Notes: generated from the sequence alone by a model not told the origin. A DNA stretch of 64,000 nucleotides from an uncultured Treponema sp. (GCA_900317625.1 ONHK01000003.1:62001-126000); one strand, 5' to 3'; positions 17,897 through 27,629 are shown, counted from the stretch's first letter. Translations and numbers: made by a program.

Positions 17897-18634
17897 CTAC
17901 TTTTTTAAAATTTTATAGAAAAACAATGTAAGCAAATATTTTATAAATGGAAGAACAAGAAAAATCTTAAACGGATTTCTGATTATTTCATGAAAAATCT
18001 CATGTCCGCGTTCAAAAGTTTTTTCATCCACTCTTTTTATGCGCTTTGAAAAAATTCCGAAAGCATCCCGGTAATAAATAAAAATGCTTGAAGAAAACTG
18101 ATTCCGGCGTTTATATGACCAGCAATTTTTCTCTTTTATTCCTTCACTTACAAGCACAAGCGAAGGAGAAGATTTATAAATTGACTGAACAATGTCATTT
18201 TCCATATTTTTTGGATAATAACCAACATAACGACCGACAATCCGCAGATTTGGATAAGTTGCCCGAAGATTTTTTTCCGCAGAATGCAATGTCTGTCCAC
18301 GCGAGCCAAGAAGATACAAACTTTTAAAATGAGAATCAAGGACTGAAAGAATATTTATTACCGCAGAAAAAGGATTATATCTTATTGGAATTTCTTTTTT
18401 CAAAAAATTTGCGCCGCTTATGATGCTTTTTGAAATCGGAATTATCAAGTCGGCATTGTTAATGCAATCCTGAAATTCCCCGCGATGACGAGCTTTTAAC
18501 AAATCCCAAATTGAAAGAAACACAATCTGCTTTGTTCCAGGTTTTGCCAAAAGTTCTAAGATTTCAATTTCTAAATCTTCAGGACGAAGAATATCAACTG
18601 GCACATCTAAAATCTTGATTCTTTGGATTCCCAT
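17897..18634 (-). CDS. WecG/TagA/CpsF family glycosyltransferase
   Basis: A 245-residue member of glycosyltransferase family 26, which transfers N-acetylmannosamine or a related sugar to an undecaprenyl-linked sugar in cell-surface polymer synthesis. Recognised by the order: ADLIIPISKSI (the PDG-like region), YNPFSAVINIL, LYLLGSRGQTLHSAEKNL, RIVGRYVGYYP and a C-terminal basic, hydrophobic tail FLVLPFIKYLL that would sit on the membrane. Start moved to 18634 because AGAGG lies 6 bases upstream; an earlier ATG at 18658 has no ribosome site. Confidence 0.82.
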   Translation of the reverse strand: MGIQRIKILDVPVDILRPEDLEIEILELLAKPGTKQIVFLSIWDLLKARHRGEFQDCINNADLIIPISKSIISGANFLKKEIPIRYNPFSAVINILSVLDSHFKSLYLLGSRGQTLHSAEKNLRATYPNLRIVGRYVGYYPKNMENDIVQSIYKSSPSLVLVSEGIKEKNCWSYKRRNQFSSSIFIYYRDAFGIFSKRIKRVDEKTFERGHEIFHEIIRNPFKIFLVLPFIKYLLTLFFYKILKK

Positions 18635-18661
18635 AATTTCCTCTAAATAATTATACACATT

Positions 18662-19495
18662 TTATTGGTTTAGTGCAGACTGAACTGCGGCGATTCCGTA
18701 CAAAGCCGCCGTTTCGCATCTTAAAATATTTCCCGGAAAATGAATTGCATTAAAACCTGCGGATAAAAATAAATCAACTTCCGCCGGACTGATTCCGCCT
18801 TCACAGCCAACAACAATGGCAATTTTTTTTATTTTTTCAGAATTTTCAGGCTGAAAGATTTTTTTTAGCGAAACAGTTTTTTCATTTCTTTCCCAAAGTA
18901 CAACCGCAACTGAATTTTGTTCCAAAGAACCAGACGAGCCGAAAGATTTTTTTTCCTGCCAAAAAGAAATTGCGTTTTCTGTGGAAACCGGCTCAAGAAT
19001 TTCAGTTTCAACAGGAGAGCCGCTTTGCTGGCGAGCCTCGCGCACAATCCGTTCAATACGTTCTTTTTTTGAATGTTGCATTGAAAGAATATTTTGCTTT
19101 TGGGAAAATTCTCCACAAACAGGAATCACATATTTAACGCCACATTCTGTTGCCTGCCGTATGATTTGTTCCATTTTTGCTGGTTTTGAAATGTATTGAA
19201 AAAGAAAATATTCAATTTGTGGACACGAATTTTGAATTTCATCAGCTTTTGTTCCGCGCGTAACATCCAGGGTTTCAAAATTTTCTGACTTTCCGCAAAT
19301 TTGAAGCAAAATTTCCCTGGAATTTTCGTCCACGCTGCAAACCGTTGTATTTTGCAAAGTTCCATCGGAAAAACGCACCGAAAGCATATCTCCAGGCTTT
19401 AACCTAAGAACTTGCCTAAGATAGCGAAAATCTTTTCCACAAATACGAAGCAAACCTTTTTTGTCTGGAAATTCCCTGGAAATAAACTGGCGCAT
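18662..19495 (-). CDS. rsmE: 16S rRNA (uracil-1498-N3)-methyltransferase RsmE
   Basis: A 277-residue SPOUT methyltransferase. N-terminal PUA-like region (GKDFRYLRQVLRLKPGDML), then KPAKMEQIIRQATECGV, the SAM-knot motifs VVGCEGGISPAEVD and GNILRCETAALYGIAAV. RsmE methylates U1498 of 16S rRNA. It follows ctpA directly (the stop and start abut). Confidence 0.94.
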   Translation of the reverse strand: MRQFISREFPDKKGLLRICGKDFRYLRQVLRLKPGDMLSVRFSDGTLQNTTVCSVDENSREILLQICGKSENFETLDVTRGTKADEIQNSCPQIEYFLFQYISKPAKMEQIIRQATECGVKYVIPVCGEFSQKQNILSMQHSKKERIERIVREARQQSGSPVETEILEPVSTENAISFWQEKKSFGSSGSLEQNSVAVVLWERNEKTVSLKKIFQPENSEKIKKIAIVVGCEGGISPAEVDLFLSAGFNAIHFPGNILRCETAALYGIAAVQSALNQ

Positions 19496-21004
19496 TTATT
19501 CAGCCTTTGTTGAAGTTTCAGATTCAGCAGCTTTTTCCGCAGCCTTTTTTGCTTCGGCTTCAACCTGAAGTTCTTTCAGCGTTTTTGTGGACTGAAGAAG
19601 TTTTTCAAAATCTTCCGTTGTGTTCAATAATTCAAGAGCCGCATTCAGCTGAATATCATAATCAAGATCGTAAAGTGCAGTCGGTTTTGTTCTATTTACT
19701 TGAATACGAATAATCCGTCTCAAAAGCCGCGAATCAAGATTGAAATCTTTTTTCAATTCTTCCGCATACGAAGCAATTTCCGCTTCTGTCATTTCTGGAT
19801 GTTCCTCAACATACGGAGCAATCAAATTCGCATCCAGCAAGGCTGAATAGTTTTTTTCATCATCTTCTGTAAGTTTTGGATACAAAACCTCTTTATCAGG
19901 CTGAATTCCAACCTTATCAATATTTGTGTCGCTCGGTGTGTAATAACGCGCAACAGTCATTTTTACTTCTTCGTTAGAACCAAGAGGAATAACCTGCTGA
20001 ACAGAACCTTTTCCGTAACTTTTTGCACCAACAAGATATGCAAGATGATTATCCTTCAACGCGCCGGCAACAATCTCAGATGCGCTTGCAGAACCTTGAT
20101 TTATAAGAACAACAATCGGAATTCCGCGCAATTCTGTTTTATTTTTACTTGCTTTGTAAACTGCATTTTCAAAATCGAGGCGGCTTTTTGTTGTAACAAT
20201 CGGTCCTTCGTCAATAAATTTGTCAGCAACTGCAACCGCGCTTGTTATAAGTCCGCCAGGATTATCTCGCAAATCAATAATAAGATTTTTAAAATTCTTG
20301 TCTTTTTTGAAAGAATCAATCGCATCCTGAACGCGTTCTGTAATGTCTGGAGTGAACTGAATAAGGCGCATATAACCGGTATTTCCAATCATTCCGTATT
20401 TTACAGTAGGAATTTCTATCAGCGCGCGCACAAGCTCCACCGTAAACTTTAAATTTTTACCGCGAAGCACAGTAACTTTTACAGATTCGCCGACTTTTCC
20501 GCGCAAATGCCCAAGAACTTCATCCATTGTCATAGATTCTGTAGGCTCACCATCAATTTCTATAATATAATCGCCCGCAAGGATTCCGGCTTTTGCACCT
20601 GGAGTATCTTCAATCGGAGAAGCGACCTCAACATAAGCAGGTTTATCCGGTTTTGACTCAATCGGCTTGGAAATCGAAAGTCCCACACCGCCAAAAGAAC
20701 CGTTCGTTGTGTCAGAAAGATCTCGCATGGTATCTTCATCAAGATAAGAAGTATAAGGATCGCCAAGGGAATCCATCATTCCTTTCATTGCGCCTTCATA
20801 AAGAACTCTAGGATCTACCTCATCAACGTAATTTTGCAAAACAAATTGAAACATTGAATCAAATTTATTCAAATAAGAAAATTTTTTAGAACTGCTGGAA
20901 TTTGTTGACGACTGGGCAAAACACTGCGAAGAAAAAATCGAAATTGCCAAAAATGAAACAAACAAATTGAACTTACGTTTTAAATTATGCACTGTTAACT
21001 TCAT
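19496..21004 (-). CDS. ctpA: C-terminal processing peptidase CtpA (S41 family)
   Basis: A 502-residue secreted serine protease. Signal peptide (about 1-30), CPP N-terminal helix bundle with YVDEVDPRVLYEGAMKGM, a PDZ domain (about 95-190; GAKAGILAGDYIIEIDGE, LRGKVGESVKVTVLRG), and the S41 catalytic core with NQGSASASEIVAGAL (nucleophile Ser) and GAKSYGKGSVQ (general-base Lys). A long charged, Ala-rich tail (AEAKKAAEKAAESE) ends the protein. It trims periplasmic or lipoprotein C-termini. The leaderless-type promoter is back-to-back with that of the MinD-like gene. Confidence 0.95.
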   Translation of the reverse strand: MKLTVHNLKRKFNLFVSFLAISIFSSQCFAQSSTNSSSSKKFSYLNKFDSMFQFVLQNYVDEVDPRVLYEGAMKGMMDSLGDPYTSYLDEDTMRDLSDTTNGSFGGVGLSISKPIESKPDKPAYVEVASPIEDTPGAKAGILAGDYIIEIDGEPTESMTMDEVLGHLRGKVGESVKVTVLRGKNLKFTVELVRALIEIPTVKYGMIGNTGYMRLIQFTPDITERVQDAIDSFKKDKNFKNLIIDLRDNPGGLITSAVAVADKFIDEGPIVTTKSRLDFENAVYKASKNKTELRGIPIVVLINQGSASASEIVAGALKDNHLAYLVGAKSYGKGSVQQVIPLGSNEEVKMTVARYYTPSDTNIDKVGIQPDKEVLYPKLTEDDEKNYSALLDANLIAPYVEEHPEMTEAEIASYAEELKKDFNLDSRLLRRIIRIQVNRTKPTALYDLDYDIQLNAALELLNTTEDFEKLLQSTKTLKELQVEAEAKKAAEKAAESETSTKAE

Positions 21005-21016
21005 AAAAATATTATA
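21005..21016 (-). promoter_or_regulatory. -10 six bases before the ctpA ATG (leaderless)
   Basis: On the minus strand TATAAT, six bases (ATTTTT), ATG. No Shine-Dalgarno. Confidence 0.65.
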
Positions 21017-21084
21017 TCACAAAATTATTTCTTTTTATATCGTGCAAAACGCTTAAAATGTTTAAAAACACAACTCATCTGTGT

Positions 21085-21096
21085 TATAATGAAAAT
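21085..21096 (+). promoter_or_regulatory. -10 six bases before the MinD-like ATG (leaderless)
   Basis: TATAAT at 21085-21090, six bases, ATG at 21097. An upstream in-frame ATG at 21058 lies within this promoter and is rejected as a start. Confidence 0.7.
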
Positions 21097-22242
21097 ATGC
21101 AAATTCTTCCTATAGCAAGCGGAAAAGGTGGAGTTGGAAAAAGCCTTTTATCAGCAAATCTCGCAATCGCACTTGGTCAGGCCGGCAAAAAAGTTGTTCT
21201 GTGCGACTTGGATTTGGGAGCGTCAAATCTTCACCTTGCAATCGGTCAAAATGTAAAAAACAGAAGCATTGGAACTTATCTTACTGACAAAACTGAATTT
21301 AAGGACATAATTGAACCAACTGAATATGAAAATGTGAGTTTTATTGCCGGAGACAGCCAAATTCCAGGTCTTACGAGTTTAAAGGCAGCTCAAAAAGCGA
21401 AACTTCTGCGGAATTTCCGTAGCATAGATGCGGATTTTCTGATTCTTGATTTGGGAGCCGGAACGCACCAGATTATTTTGGATATGTTTCTTCAGTCGCC
21501 GCAAGGAATTCTTATCACCGCACCGACTGTAACAGCAACTTTAGATGGCTACCTTTTTCTAAAAAACTGTGTTTTCAGGCTTATGTATACAACTTACAAA
21601 AAAGGAACTGCCGGACATGAACTTCTTGAACAAGTCCGGAAAAATTCCCAGCAGATGAAAAGTTTGTACATTCCTCAAATAACTCAAGCCCTGGAAAAAA
21701 TCGACCCGGAAAGCACAAAACTTTTCAAGGCAAGAATGCAGCAGTTCTGCCCTCGTCTTGTTTTAAATATGATTGAAGACCCAAAAGATGCGGCAAGCGC
21801 AAGCAGAATCAGAAATTCATGCAAGCAATATCTTGGACTGGAAATTGACTATCTTGGACTGATGTTCCGCGACCAGCTTCAGGAAAAAGCGCTTTCTTCA
21901 AGGTTGCCTGTAATAATTTACAAGCCGAAAAGCGTTCTTTCGCAGGCAATTTATAGAATCGCAGAAAAAATTTGTGCAGCCGAGCCTCGGTATTTTGATA
22001 AGGCGTTTTCAACCGCAATTGATACAGCCGGCTCATTTGATAAAATAAATGATGAAGCCGCGGAAGATTTTGCGCTGAAACTTTCGGGAATCGACGATCT
22101 TATTGGAAGCGGTCAACTTTCAACTGGTGAATTAATTGAAATGATTAAAACCCAGAACTACGAAATCACTCAGCTGAAAAAAGAAAATATTCTATTAAAA
22201 TCAAAAATAGTAAAAGCTGCCCAGCAAGGCTTTAAACTTTAA
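21097..22242 (+). CDS. MinD/ParA-superfamily ATPase (FlhG/MinD-like)
   Basis: A 381-residue P-loop ATPase. It begins MQILPIASGKGGVGKS with the deviant Walker A (KGGVGKS at 10-16), followed by VVLCDLDLGASNLHLAIG and FLILDLGAGTHQIILD. Length and a middle section RIRNSCKQYLGLEIDYLG resemble FlhG/YlxH-type proteins that set flagellar number and place, but a C-terminal extension of about 80 residues ends in a coiled coil (MIKTQNYEITQLKKENILLK). Chromosome or polar-structure positioning is therefore the safest description. First gene of a run with lgt, dnaX, ybaB and recR. Confidence 0.85.
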   Translation: MQILPIASGKGGVGKSLLSANLAIALGQAGKKVVLCDLDLGASNLHLAIGQNVKNRSIGTYLTDKTEFKDIIEPTEYENVSFIAGDSQIPGLTSLKAAQKAKLLRNFRSIDADFLILDLGAGTHQIILDMFLQSPQGILITAPTVTATLDGYLFLKNCVFRLMYTTYKKGTAGHELLEQVRKNSQQMKSLYIPQITQALEKIDPESTKLFKARMQQFCPRLVLNMIEDPKDAASASRIRNSCKQYLGLEIDYLGLMFRDQLQEKALSSRLPVIIYKPKSVLSQAIYRIAEKICAAEPRYFDKAFSTAIDTAGSFDKINDEAAEDFALKLSGIDDLIGSGQLSTGELIEMIKTQNYEITQLKKENILLKSKIVKAAQQGFKL

Positions 22243-22253
22243 GGACGAAAAAA

Positions 22254-23231
22254 ATGTTTTTATTTATCAATTATCCATCATGGATTCATCCTGAAATTTT
22301 CCCCGGCGTTCCAATTCTTGGACTTTTGCGCTGGTATGGACTTATGTATATATTTGCGTTTGCAACAGCTTTCGCAATTTTAAAGAAGCAATTAAAGGAA
22401 GGACTTTTGGATTCAGAAGGCTACAAGGCTTCCGAAGATGATATTTTCAGTTTTATTACAACAGGAATCATCTTTCTTTTAATTGGCGCACGCGTTTTTT
22501 CTGCATTTGTTTACGACACAAGCGGACTTTACAGACAAAAACCGTGGTTGATTTTCTGGCCGTTCAATTCAAGCGGACAATTCACAGGGCTTGCCGGAAT
22601 GAGTTACCACGGCGGCGTAATCGGCGGAATTCTTGGAATGATTTTCTGGTGCATAAAGACAAAAAAATCTTTTGCAAAATGGAGCGACGCAATGGTTACT
22701 GCAATTCCTTTAGGCTACACGTTTGGGCGGCTTGGGAATTTCCTGAACGGAGAACTCTACGGCCGAATAACAACAATGCCATGGGGAATGATTTTTCCGG
22801 ACGCAGAACGATTTTCAGGTTCGCTCACATGGGTTCAGAATTTTGCAGAAAAAATCGGGCTTACAATAACAGGCTCGCTGGTAAATCTTCCGCGACACCC
22901 AAGTCAGCTTTACGAAGCTTTTCTTGAAGGAATTGTGCTTTGGCTGATTTTATGGTTTTTACGCAAACATAAAAAATGGGACGGAATGATGGGAGCAATC
23001 TATCTTTCCGGTTACGGTTTTTTCAGATTTATAATAGAATATTTCCGCGAACCAGATGCTGATTTGGGCTACAGAATTGCCGCCGACTCTTCCGCTCCAA
23101 TTTACACAAACACATCGCTTTTAAATTTTTCAACAGGGCAAATTCTTTGCTTTATCATGATTTTAGGCGGAATCTTTTATGGAATTGCAACCTTTTTGAT
23201 TGCAAAAAAAAGAAATTCATCCAGAGGTTAA
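22254..23231 (+). CDS. lgt: Prolipoprotein diacylglyceryl transferase Lgt
   Basis: A 325-residue inner-membrane enzyme that moves diacylglycerol from phosphatidylglycerol to the lipobox cysteine. About seven hydrophobic segments. Family motifs are clear: LRWYGLMYI, MSYHGGVIGGILG (with the essential His), GRLGNFLNGELYGR (the Lgt signature) and HPSQLYEAFLEG. AAGGA is 8 bases before the ATG. It agrees with the many lipoprotein signals in this window and with lspA at 58.4 kb. Confidence 0.96.
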   Translation: MFLFINYPSWIHPEIFPGVPILGLLRWYGLMYIFAFATAFAILKKQLKEGLLDSEGYKASEDDIFSFITTGIIFLLIGARVFSAFVYDTSGLYRQKPWLIFWPFNSSGQFTGLAGMSYHGGVIGGILGMIFWCIKTKKSFAKWSDAMVTAIPLGYTFGRLGNFLNGELYGRITTMPWGMIFPDAERFSGSLTWVQNFAEKIGLTITGSLVNLPRHPSQLYEAFLEGIVLWLILWFLRKHKKWDGMMGAIYLSGYGFFRFIIEYFREPDADLGYRIAADSSAPIYTNTSLLNFSTGQILCFIMILGGIFYGIATFLIAKKRNSSRG

Positions 23232-23234
23232 ACA

Positions 23235-25283
23235 ATGGCTTACGAAGTAACAGCGACACGCCGACGTCCACAAAAATTTGAAGATTTGGCCGGGCAGGAA
23301 TTCGTTGCAGAAACACTAAAAAATTCTATAAAAACAGGACAGATTGCACACGCATATCTTTTTACAGGTCCACGCGGATGCGGAAAAACCTCCACAGCCA
23401 GAATTCTCGCAAAATCGCTGAATTGCCAAAATTCCAGCGGTCCAACTTGCACTCCATGCGGAATCTGCGAATCCTGCAAGGCAATCACAAACAGTTCAAG
23501 CATGGACGTAATTGAAATTGACGGTGCCTCAACAAACTCCGTAAACGACATCCGCCAAATCAGAGACGAACTTATGTTTCCGCCAACTAGTTCACGCTAC
23601 AAAATTTACATTATCGACGAAGTGCATATGCTTTCAACCGGAGCTTTCAATGCGCTTTTAAAAACAATTGAAGAACCGCCTGCCCATGTTATTTTTATTT
23701 TTGCGACAACAGAACTTCAAAAAGTTCCGGCAACAATAAAATCCCGCTGCCAGCAGTACAACTTTAGACTTGTTTCCACAGAACGGCTAAAAAATCTTCT
23801 TTCTGACGCCTGCAAAGAAATGAACATCCAGGCTGATGATGAGGCACTTTATTGGATTGCAAAAGAATCTGGCGGTTCTGTACGCGACTGCTACACTCTT
23901 TTTGACCAGATTGCGGCTTTTAGCGAAAGTCACATAACTTATGACAAAATCCGCGATAAACTTGGACTTTTGGGCGTTGACCGATTAAATTCTATTTTTG
24001 AAGCCTGTGTTCAAGGAAATTCTGAAGAAGTTTTAGCCCAGCTGGATGATTTTCTTCAGTCCGGAATTTCAATTGAACAACTGATTTCAAATAGCACTGA
24101 ATATTTAAGAAGCCTTTTGCTTTTAAAAAATGGAATAAAAAAAGAAAGTTTGCTTGGCCAATCACCGGAACGATACAGCAAAAGCGTGCTTGGCGCATGG
24201 AATTCTATTCAGACAGAACGCGCTGTTTCAATTTTCCTGCAATTGTACCGTGACATCCGATATTCACTTTCCCCTCGTTATGAATTGGAACTTGCGTTCT
24301 CTCGGCTTTGCTGGCTTACACAATATGTTTCCCCAAGCGAAGTAAAAACTGCAATTGATCAGGCAAAAAATCTGCTTTTAAGTGGAAATTCAACCTCAAC
24401 TTTTAACCAGAATGAAACAAAAACGCAGAATTTTCAGAAAATTCAGAAAAATCCGCAACATCAGATTCAACAGATAGAATCTCAAAATCCGCAGGCAACT
24501 TCGCAAATGAACATGAACACGCAAAGTTCCGCCCCGGCCAATAATTTGAATATGGCTGCTGAAACAACCGAAAATTCTGAAAAAACTCAGACAACACCTG
24601 CCGGAATGAAAATTCTTTCCGGTCTGATTCAGCAACAATCGCAGGATTCTCACCCTTTTCCTGATGGCGGAGCTCTGCCGCCCAAAGAATCAGAGCAAAA
24701 CCAAAACACGCAAGACTCTTTTAGCGGCAATTTTAACAGTTCAGAATATTATGAGCCTGAAAATCCTGATGATTTTTCAGATTACAGCGAAAATTCTGAG
24801 CCAGAACCTGCTTTTTCAAACGAAAACAACGAGGAAATCATTGCGGAATCTTATGAGGCGCAAGAAGAACCCGAAAATAATGCGGCGGAACAATTTTCTT
24901 CAGAAGAAATTCACAAAAGCAACGCGGTTTTTACCGCCCCGGATGGATTTTCAATCACTCTTGGAAAACTTTTTAACACAATAGTTGCGGAACTTTCAAC
25001 TGTAAATCCAATGCTAAGCTCTGCTTTAATGCAAACTGGCGCATGGACATTGAAAGAAAACCGGATTTTCACAACAATTGAATCAGAATTTCAAAAAAAT
25101 ATTATACAAAATGGCATTGCCCAATTAAAATCTGCTCTAAAAACTTTTTGTCATACGGATATTGATTTTGAAATTTCCCTAGAAAAACGCGAAGAACAAA
25201 AAAATGAACAAATTGAACTGCCAGCTCAAGTGCAAATTCTTGTGAGTGCTTTTAAAGGAAGAATTGTTGGCGGAAAAAAATAA
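23235..25283 (+). CDS. dnaX: DNA polymerase III subunits gamma/tau
   Basis: A 682-residue clamp-loader ATPase. Walker A GPRGCGKTSTAR, zinc module CTPCGICESCKAI, Walker B YIIDEVHMLS, sensor 1 ATTELQKVPATI and the SRC motif are all present in the first 250 residues. After the helical collar (to about 385) comes a long low-complexity linker rich in Gln, Asn and Glu (about 390-590), then a tau-like C-terminal domain. I saw no convincing slippery sequence for a programmed gamma frameshift. It starts 3 bases after lgt with GAGG in place. Confidence 0.96.
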   Translation: MAYEVTATRRRPQKFEDLAGQEFVAETLKNSIKTGQIAHAYLFTGPRGCGKTSTARILAKSLNCQNSSGPTCTPCGICESCKAITNSSSMDVIEIDGASTNSVNDIRQIRDELMFPPTSSRYKIYIIDEVHMLSTGAFNALLKTIEEPPAHVIFIFATTELQKVPATIKSRCQQYNFRLVSTERLKNLLSDACKEMNIQADDEALYWIAKESGGSVRDCYTLFDQIAAFSESHITYDKIRDKLGLLGVDRLNSIFEACVQGNSEEVLAQLDDFLQSGISIEQLISNSTEYLRSLLLLKNGIKKESLLGQSPERYSKSVLGAWNSIQTERAVSIFLQLYRDIRYSLSPRYELELAFSRLCWLTQYVSPSEVKTAIDQAKNLLLSGNSTSTFNQNETKTQNFQKIQKNPQHQIQQIESQNPQATSQMNMNTQSSAPANNLNMAAETTENSEKTQTTPAGMKILSGLIQQQSQDSHPFPDGGALPPKESEQNQNTQDSFSGNFNSSEYYEPENPDDFSDYSENSEPEPAFSNENNEEIIAESYEAQEEPENNAAEQFSSEEIHKSNAVFTAPDGFSITLGKLFNTIVAELSTVNPMLSSALMQTGAWTLKENRIFTTIESEFQKNIIQNGIAQLKSALKTFCHTDIDFEISLEKREEQKNEQIELPAQVQILVSAFKGRIVGGKK

Positions 25284-25297
25284 AAAAGGAATAAAAA

Positions 25298-25612
25298 ATG
25301 ATGAATCCATTTGATTTACTAAAAAATTCAGCAGCATTAAAGGAACAGGCTGAAAAAATCCAGGCAGAAATGGCGGCTCTTACTGCGGAAGGCTCTGCCG
25401 GCGGAAAAATGGTAACCGTAAAACTGAACGGAAAATTTGAAATGCTCGAAATTCATCTTGATCCGCTTTGCGTTGACAACCGCGATATTAAAATGCTGGA
25501 AGACCTTATCCTGGCGGCTCACCGCGATGCAATTTCCAATATACAGGAAAAACTAAAGGAACGCTCAACTTCTTTGCTTGGCGGTTTAAATATTCCTGGA
25601 ATGGGATTTTAA
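25298..25612 (+). CDS. ybaB: YbaB/EbfC nucleoid-associated protein
   Basis: A 104-residue small DNA-binding protein of the normal family length: N-terminal helix (LKNSAALKEQAEKIQAEMAAL), the central strand motif GGKMVTVKLNGKFEMLEI and the C-terminal DLILAAHRDAISN...GLNIPGMGF. It dimerises and binds DNA non-specifically. AGGA lies before the ATG. The dnaX-ybaB-recR order is conserved across bacteria. Confidence 0.95.
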   Translation: MMNPFDLLKNSAALKEQAEKIQAEMAALTAEGSAGGKMVTVKLNGKFEMLEIHLDPLCVDNRDIKMLEDLILAAHRDAISNIQEKLKERSTSLLGGLNIPGMGF

Positions 25613-25613
25613 A

Positions 25614-26204
25614 ATGAGCATAATCGACGATTTGACATCAAGTTTTTCAAGACTTCCTGGAATTGGTAAAAAAAGCGCATCAAGAATAGTGAATCATCTT
25701 TTAAAGGCTGATTCTATGTACATTCAGAATTTTTCCCGTCAGCTTAGCGAACTTCAGCAAAAAATAAAACCTTGCTCAATCTGCGGATTCTGGACAGAAA
25801 CAGATCCATGTCCAATATGTTCAAATCCGTTACGCGAAAAAAATACGATTTGCGTTGTGGAACAACCACAAGATGTGCAGACAATTGAAAGCGCCGGAAA
25901 TTTTTCAGGACTTTACCATGTTCTGGGTGGAGTAATTGCGCCACTAGAAGGAATCGGCCCAGACCAGCTGAATATTGCAAGCCTTATGAACAGAATCCAA
26001 ACTGGCGACGTAAAAGAAATAATAATCGCGACAAATCCAACTTTTGAAGGCGACGCCACTGCGATGTACCTGCAAAAACTTCTGAACGAACATTCAGACT
26101 TAAAAGTAACAAGACTCGCAACAGGAATTCCAGTCGGTGGAGATTTGGAATACGCCGACAAACTAACGCTCGCCCGAAGTTTTAGGGGCAGAACAACGTT
26201 TTAG
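25614..26204 (+). CDS. recR: Recombination protein RecR
   Basis: A 196-residue recombination mediator. Helix-hairpin-helix RLPGIGKKSASRI (14-26), a four-cysteine zinc finger CSICGFWTETDPCPIC, the Toprim domain with ICVVEQPQDVQTIE and ATNPTFEGDATAMYL, and a Walker-B-like end LARGIPVG-type sequence (LATGIPVGGDLEYAD). Acts with RecO/RecF in gap repair. Its stop overlaps the stop of the next, convergent gene by 3-4 bases. Confidence 0.95.
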   Translation: MSIIDDLTSSFSRLPGIGKKSASRIVNHLLKADSMYIQNFSRQLSELQQKIKPCSICGFWTETDPCPICSNPLREKNTICVVEQPQDVQTIESAGNFSGLYHVLGGVIAPLEGIGPDQLNIASLMNRIQTGDVKEIIIATNPTFEGDATAMYLQKLLNEHSDLKVTRLATGIPVGGDLEYADKLTLARSFRGRTTF

Positions 26205-26911
26205 AAATACCGGCTTACTCCAACACCAAAAATATGCTCCTGGAAATATTTGTATTGTGCAAAAATTTCCACAGATTTTATAAGGCACCCAATATGCCCG
26301 GTAAATTCCATGAAATATTCATCGTTTGTAAAAATGTGCCCCGCAGCTCCAAATTCCAGCTTGACCGGCTTTAAAGGATAAGATTTTACTGTTCCGCCAA
26401 AAACAAGCCCATTTAGATAATTCTCGTCATATTTTAAAGACCAAGCCGTAAAAAAATCACAAGAAAAAGGATTGTATTTAAAAAGCTGAATATATCCGCC
26501 GAGCTTTAAATTTCCATAATAATCACATTCAGAGCCAGGGAACATAAAATTTTCTATTTTTATGCCAAAAAACTTAAAAAATGAAAGATTAAGTTTCGCT
26601 TCAGTTCCTAAAGAATTAAAATTTTCGTTTCCAAGCAAAGAAAAATCCAGAACAAGCGACCAGTCTTTGCAAGCCTTGAATTCGTTTGCCTTTTCTGAAA
26701 AATAAAATTTGCCGTCATAAAATTGATATGGATAGGCGCTGTTTTTAATCTTTAAATTCTGCAGCACCCATCCATTGATAAAAGCATCCCAAAAATTTGA
26801 TTCAAATTCAAAAAGCTGCTTGTCATGCTCCTTTTGCACCGGATTTTCTGGATATGCAAAAAAACTCAAAAAAAGAATTACAATACAACAGAAAATCCGA
26901 AATGTTTTCAT
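26201..26911 (-). CDS. Secreted protein, probable small outer-membrane barrel
   Basis: 236 residues, no family recognised. A clean signal peptide (IFCCIVILFLSFFAYP) is followed by alternating polar/aromatic strands rich in Tyr and Phe, and the chain ends in an aromatic residue (VGVSRYF), as integral outer-membrane beta-barrels do. It follows the SIMPL gene by 9 bases, so it belongs to an envelope operon DUF4349-SIMPL-this gene. A second protein of similar style is at 39540-40271. Confidence 0.6.
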   Translation of the reverse strand: MKTFRIFCCIVILFLSFFAYPENPVQKEHDKQLFEFESNFWDAFINGWVLQNLKIKNSAYPYQFYDGKFYFSEKANEFKACKDWSLVLDFSLLGNENFNSLGTEAKLNLSFFKFFGIKIENFMFPGSECDYYGNLKLGGYIQLFKYNPFSCDFFTAWSLKYDENYLNGLVFGGTVKSYPLKPVKLEFGAAGHIFTNDEYFMEFTGHIGCLIKSVEIFAQYKYFQEHIFGVGVSRYF

Positions 26912-26920
26912 AATTTAATT

Positions 26921-27607
26921 TTACTTCAAAGAATATTCAACAGTTGTTACAACGCGGATATTCTTTTTTTCTTCCAGACCGACTGCCGCATCATTGATTG
27001 AAAAAAGACCTTGAGTCGCTTTTTTGATTTTTCCAACTTTGCTTTTTGAGTCGCGCGCAAACTGCTCAGCCGCAAGCCGCGCATTCTCAGTGGCTTCCGC
27101 AATCATTTCCGGTTTTATTTCGTTCAAACCTGTAAATTCATAGACAACCTTGGAATCATAATCCTGCTGAATCGCAACTCCTTCACCAGTAAGCTTCAAT
27201 GAATCAGCCTGCGCTTCCTTTACAATAGAAACTTTTGAAGTCCGCACCAGAACAGTTTCCTGCGCAAGATAATTGAAAACCATTTTTTCATGATCCAAAT
27301 ATGGATTTACAGTATTGTCAGTTATTTTTGGAGCCTGAACAGTATAATCTTCCGCAGACAATCCATGATTTTCAAGAAATTTAGTGATTATCTCAGTTTT
27401 TTTAACAGTTTCAGACTGAATTTTTAGCAAATCATTGCTTCCAACTGTAAAAGTTATAGGCCAAATCGCCAAATCTGCGTCAACTTCCCGTTCTGCAAGC
27501 CCCCGAACAGTAACAGAGCGGTCTTGTTTTACAATTTTTGTCATTCCTGAAGCCATGATTGCAGCCGCAAGAACAATCGCAACACACAAAGTAATATGAG
27601 CTTTCAT
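26921..27607 (-). CDS. SIMPL-domain (DUF541) periplasmic protein
   Basis: A 228-residue secreted protein. An N-terminal hydrophobic anchor (ITLCVAIVLAAAIMASG) precedes a SIMPL/DUF541 domain: SVTVRGLAEREVDADLAIW, YTVQAPKITDNTVNP, ATENARLAAEQFARDSKSKVG and the C-terminal VVTTVEYSL. Members form large ring assemblies in the envelope; their function is poorly defined. Start placed at 27607 because GGGGGA lies 5 bases upstream; four residues of in-frame sequence from a TTG are discarded. Confidence 0.85.
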   Translation of the reverse strand: MKAHITLCVAIVLAAAIMASGMTKIVKQDRSVTVRGLAEREVDADLAIWPITFTVGSNDLLKIQSETVKKTEIITKFLENHGLSAEDYTVQAPKITDNTVNPYLDHEKMVFNYLAQETVLVRTSKVSIVKEAQADSLKLTGEGVAIQQDYDSKVVYEFTGLNEIKPEMIAEATENARLAAEQFARDSKSKVGKIKKATQGLFSINDAAVGLEEKKNIRVVTTVEYSLK

Positions 27608-27629
27608 ATTTTCCCCCAAATAAAACTCT

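Noticed and set aside
23235-25283. Programmed frameshift in dnaX
   Set aside because: No A-rich slippery heptamer with a following hairpin was found at the expected place, and the tau frame is open throughout.
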